Shown here one piece after another: positions 5,852-7,091 of a stretch of DNA of 7,091 bases. How positions within the stretch are numbered: position 1 is the stretch's first letter; each line of letters starts with the position of its first letter. The notes beneath the pieces were generated by a model. It made no database searches. It was not told the origin of the DNA and saw nothing but the letters and a program-made list of their open reading frames with translations. Both the position numbers and the translations under genes were made by a program. The stretch lies in contig SLOH01000067.1 in the NCBI GenBank assembly GCA_007132595.1, positions 1 to 7,091 on the forward strand, given 5' to 3'. This stretch comes from Waddliaceae bacterium. GTDB taxonomy: Bacteria > Chlamydiota > Chlamydiia > Chlamydiales > SLOH01.

Positions 5852-6867
5852 ATTAATCCCAACATTTTTTTTGTCGAATCGAGCTTTAGTTTAACTTCTT
5901 TAAGTTCATTGTCAAGTACACTTTCATGGACGACACCGCAGCCAGCGCCTATTTTAATCATCTCTTCTTGCCACTGAACATTTCGTATTGCGACAAGGCA
6001 AATGGAGTGATCCTCTCGCACTAGACCAAAGGGAGCGCCAAACTTTTGGCGTGGTAGATGGAGATGATAATCCTTAAGCCAGGATCTGCCCTCTTCTTTT
6101 GGAAACGCGCCAAGCGCCGGCGTTGGATGGAGCGCCTCTACACATGTTTCAAAGCGAGCGGTGTGAGAATAATCAGCTGTGATTGGAGTCACTAGATGGG
6201 AAAGAGCGGTGAATGGAACAGCTCGGCATTTATGTACATAAATCTGTGAATTTGGGCCTATTGCTTGAAGTGAGCGTGTAATCCCTTCAACGACAAGCGC
6301 GTGCTCATACACATCTTTCTCTTGTGTCGCCAGCTGATCTTGCTTCGAAGACTCAACCGTACCGGCAACAGCCATGGTCTTTAAGCAGCTCCTTTCCTTC
6401 TGAAAAAGTATTTCAGGGGTTGCTCCCAAAATCCCTCCCGACTCATCCCATGCTCCATATACAAAATAGTGAGTCCCTAGTGCTTGAGTTAAGAGAGAGA
6501 TCAGCGCACTTGCGTGGTCGAATCTCCCTCTTGCCTTTAAAAATAGATAAGGAACAATTTTTTTTAGGCGCGATTGTTCCTTAAAAGACGCGATCGTCGA
6601 TCGAAACACATCTTCTCCATAGAGAGAAAACGCCTGGCGAGAAGGTTCTTTCCGGGAGGAGAGTTGTGATAAGAGAGCCTGGGGCTCCATCTCTTGATAC
6701 GCCTGATACTTACGGCGCACTTGCTTTCCTTTCAGAAAAAAGTCCGGTGTGTAGATCGACGGCCCTTCAGAAGTAGGGTCGCCTGAGCCCACCCAAACCT
6801 TTTGACTATCAAGGGAAATGATTGCTCCGCGTCTTAAGAACTGCTTTTCTTCAAACGGCTGCATCAT
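5848..6867 (-). CDS. menF: Isochorismate synthase
   Basis: Converts chorismate to isochorismate, feeding MenD. It belongs to the chorismate-binding family (MenF, EntC, TrpE, PabB) and has 339 residues, well below E. coli MenF (about 430), because the N-terminal non-catalytic part is reduced. Seen: LKKIVP (101-106) at the position of the catalytic Lys strand; GATPEILF (148-155); VAGTVE (167-172); EKDVYEHALVV (183-193); LHPTPALGAFP (246-256); FGAPFG (276-281); and the C-terminal GAGCGVV...NELKEVKLKL (307-329) with its metal-site Glu residues. Isochorismate rather than salicylate or anthranilate activity is inferred from the adjacent menD. The ATG overlaps the stop of the preceding gene as ATGA, with a second ATG directly after it, and no Shine-Dalgarno is visible, so translation probably depends on the upstream gene. 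Confidence 0.92.
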   Translation of the reverse strand: MMQPFEEKQFLRRGAIISLDSQKVWVGSGDPTSEGPSIYTPDFFLKGKQVRRKYQAYQEMEPQALLSQLSSRKEPSRQAFSLYGEDVFRSTIASFKEQSRLKKIVPYLFLKARGRFDHASALISLLTQALGTHYFVYGAWDESGGILGATPEILFQKERSCLKTMAVAGTVESSKQDQLATQEKDVYEHALVVEGITRSLQAIGPNSQIYVHKCRAVPFTALSHLVTPITADYSHTARFETCVEALHPTPALGAFPKEEGRSWLKDYHLHLPRQKFGAPFGLVREDHSICLVAIRNVQWQEEMIKIGAGCGVVHESVLDNELKEVKLKLDSTKKMLGLI

Positions 6868-7091
6868 TCATTTAATGCTTGAAGTTTGAGAAAAAGGTTT
6901 TGCAGAGCGCTTGCAAGAGGCGTTGCGCGTTCGATATGCAGCTTTGCCTGATCAATATGTGTAATAACTGACTCTAAGGGAGGGACATGCGCTTTTTCCA
7001 GACGCTTTTGAATTAAATGCGGGTCGTGTGTGAGTGACACAGACTCCCCTACCTGATACGCGTGAAGATCGCGAAACCAAAGAAGGATGAC
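6864..7091 (-). CDS. C-terminal part of a DNA polymerase III delta-prime-like protein (5' end outside window)
   Basis: Seventy-five codons enter from the right edge and end at TGA 6864-6866. The fragment begins with VILLWFRDLHAYQVG and ends with LHIERATPLASALQNLFLKL followed by QALNE. An RDL-x-x-x-x-x-G helix, then a helix with A-x-x-x-IER and a final ALQNLFLKL, is the pattern of the C-terminal collar domain of clamp-loader delta-prime (HolB) proteins, which end with a similar leucine-rich helix after an ER/N-P-x-x-ALE stretch. The ATPase-fold domains that would prove it are outside the window, so this is a moderate call by pattern. The stop overlaps the menF start by four bases, so both are probably on one transcript. 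Confidence 0.5.
   Translation of the reverse strand, partial: VILLWFRDLHAYQVGESVSLTHDPHLIQKRLEKAHVPPLESVITHIDQAKLHIERATPLASALQNLFLKLQALNE

Larger units (their letters stand above)
1204..7091 (-). other. Predicted operon holB-like-menF-menD-menH-menB-menA-menC
   Basis: Seven same-strand genes are joined by overlaps of 4, 4, 40 and 23 bases, a gap of 29, and an overlap of 34. No room for an internal promoter or terminator outside coding DNA exists apart from the 29-base gap. The promoter must be to the right of the window or inside a gene. No intrinsic terminator is obvious after menC, so some read-through into the USP gene cannot be excluded. Confidence 0.8.

Noticed and set aside
1..7091. 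tRNA, rRNA, CRISPR array, insertion sequence or attachment site
   Set aside because: I saw no cloverleaf-like segment, no repeated spacer pattern, no transposase motif and no paired terminal repeats; almost every base is in a minus-strand gene.

Overview
The window looks like a piece of a Chlamydiota-type (Chlamydia-related, amoeba- or animal-cell-associated) genome. Three things point that way: a nearly complete classical menaquinone (o-succinylbenzoate) operon, a moderate GC content (roughly 40-50 % in rows I counted by hand), and beside the operon an eukaryotic-type ubiquitin-specific protease, a protein that only makes sense in a bacterium living in contact with eukaryotic cytoplasm. The assignment is inference; nothing here is a lineage-specific marker gene, and a Waddlia/Parachlamydia/Simkania-like relative is only my best guess. 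All convincing genes lie on the minus strand, so the biological order runs from the right edge to the left edge.

Right edge to 1204: a tightly packed gene string. It opens with the last 75 codons of a gene whose end resembles the C-terminal domain of DNA polymerase III delta-prime (holB-like). Then follow menF (isochorismate synthase), menD (SEPHCHC synthase), menH (SHCHC synthase), menB (DHNA-CoA synthase), menA (DHNA prenyltransferase) and menC (o-succinylbenzoate synthase). Neighbours overlap by 4, 4, 40, 23 and about 34 bases, with one 29-base gap (menB-menA), so translational coupling in one transcript is likely. The encoded steps are chorismate to isochorismate (MenF), SEPHCHC (MenD), SHCHC (MenH), o-succinylbenzoate (MenC), then, after activation by a MenE not found in this window, DHNA-CoA (MenB), and finally prenylation of DHNA in the membrane (MenA). 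MenE, a DHNA-CoA thioesterase and the final methyltransferase are absent from the window.

1113-1203: a very AT-rich spacer (about 20 % GC by hand count) with a TATAAT box, a 6-bp inverted repeat and a 12-bp palindrome. It probably carries the promoter of the last gene.

1112 to the left edge: an open reading frame of at least 370 codons that runs off the window. It encodes a peptidase C19 (USP) deubiquitinase with recognisable Cys box, His box and catalytic Asp, but without the zinc-ribbon CxxC pairs of many eukaryotic USPs. It is the most interesting item here: a probable host-directed deubiquitinase effector. Its base composition is lower in GC than the men genes, consistent with a separate origin.
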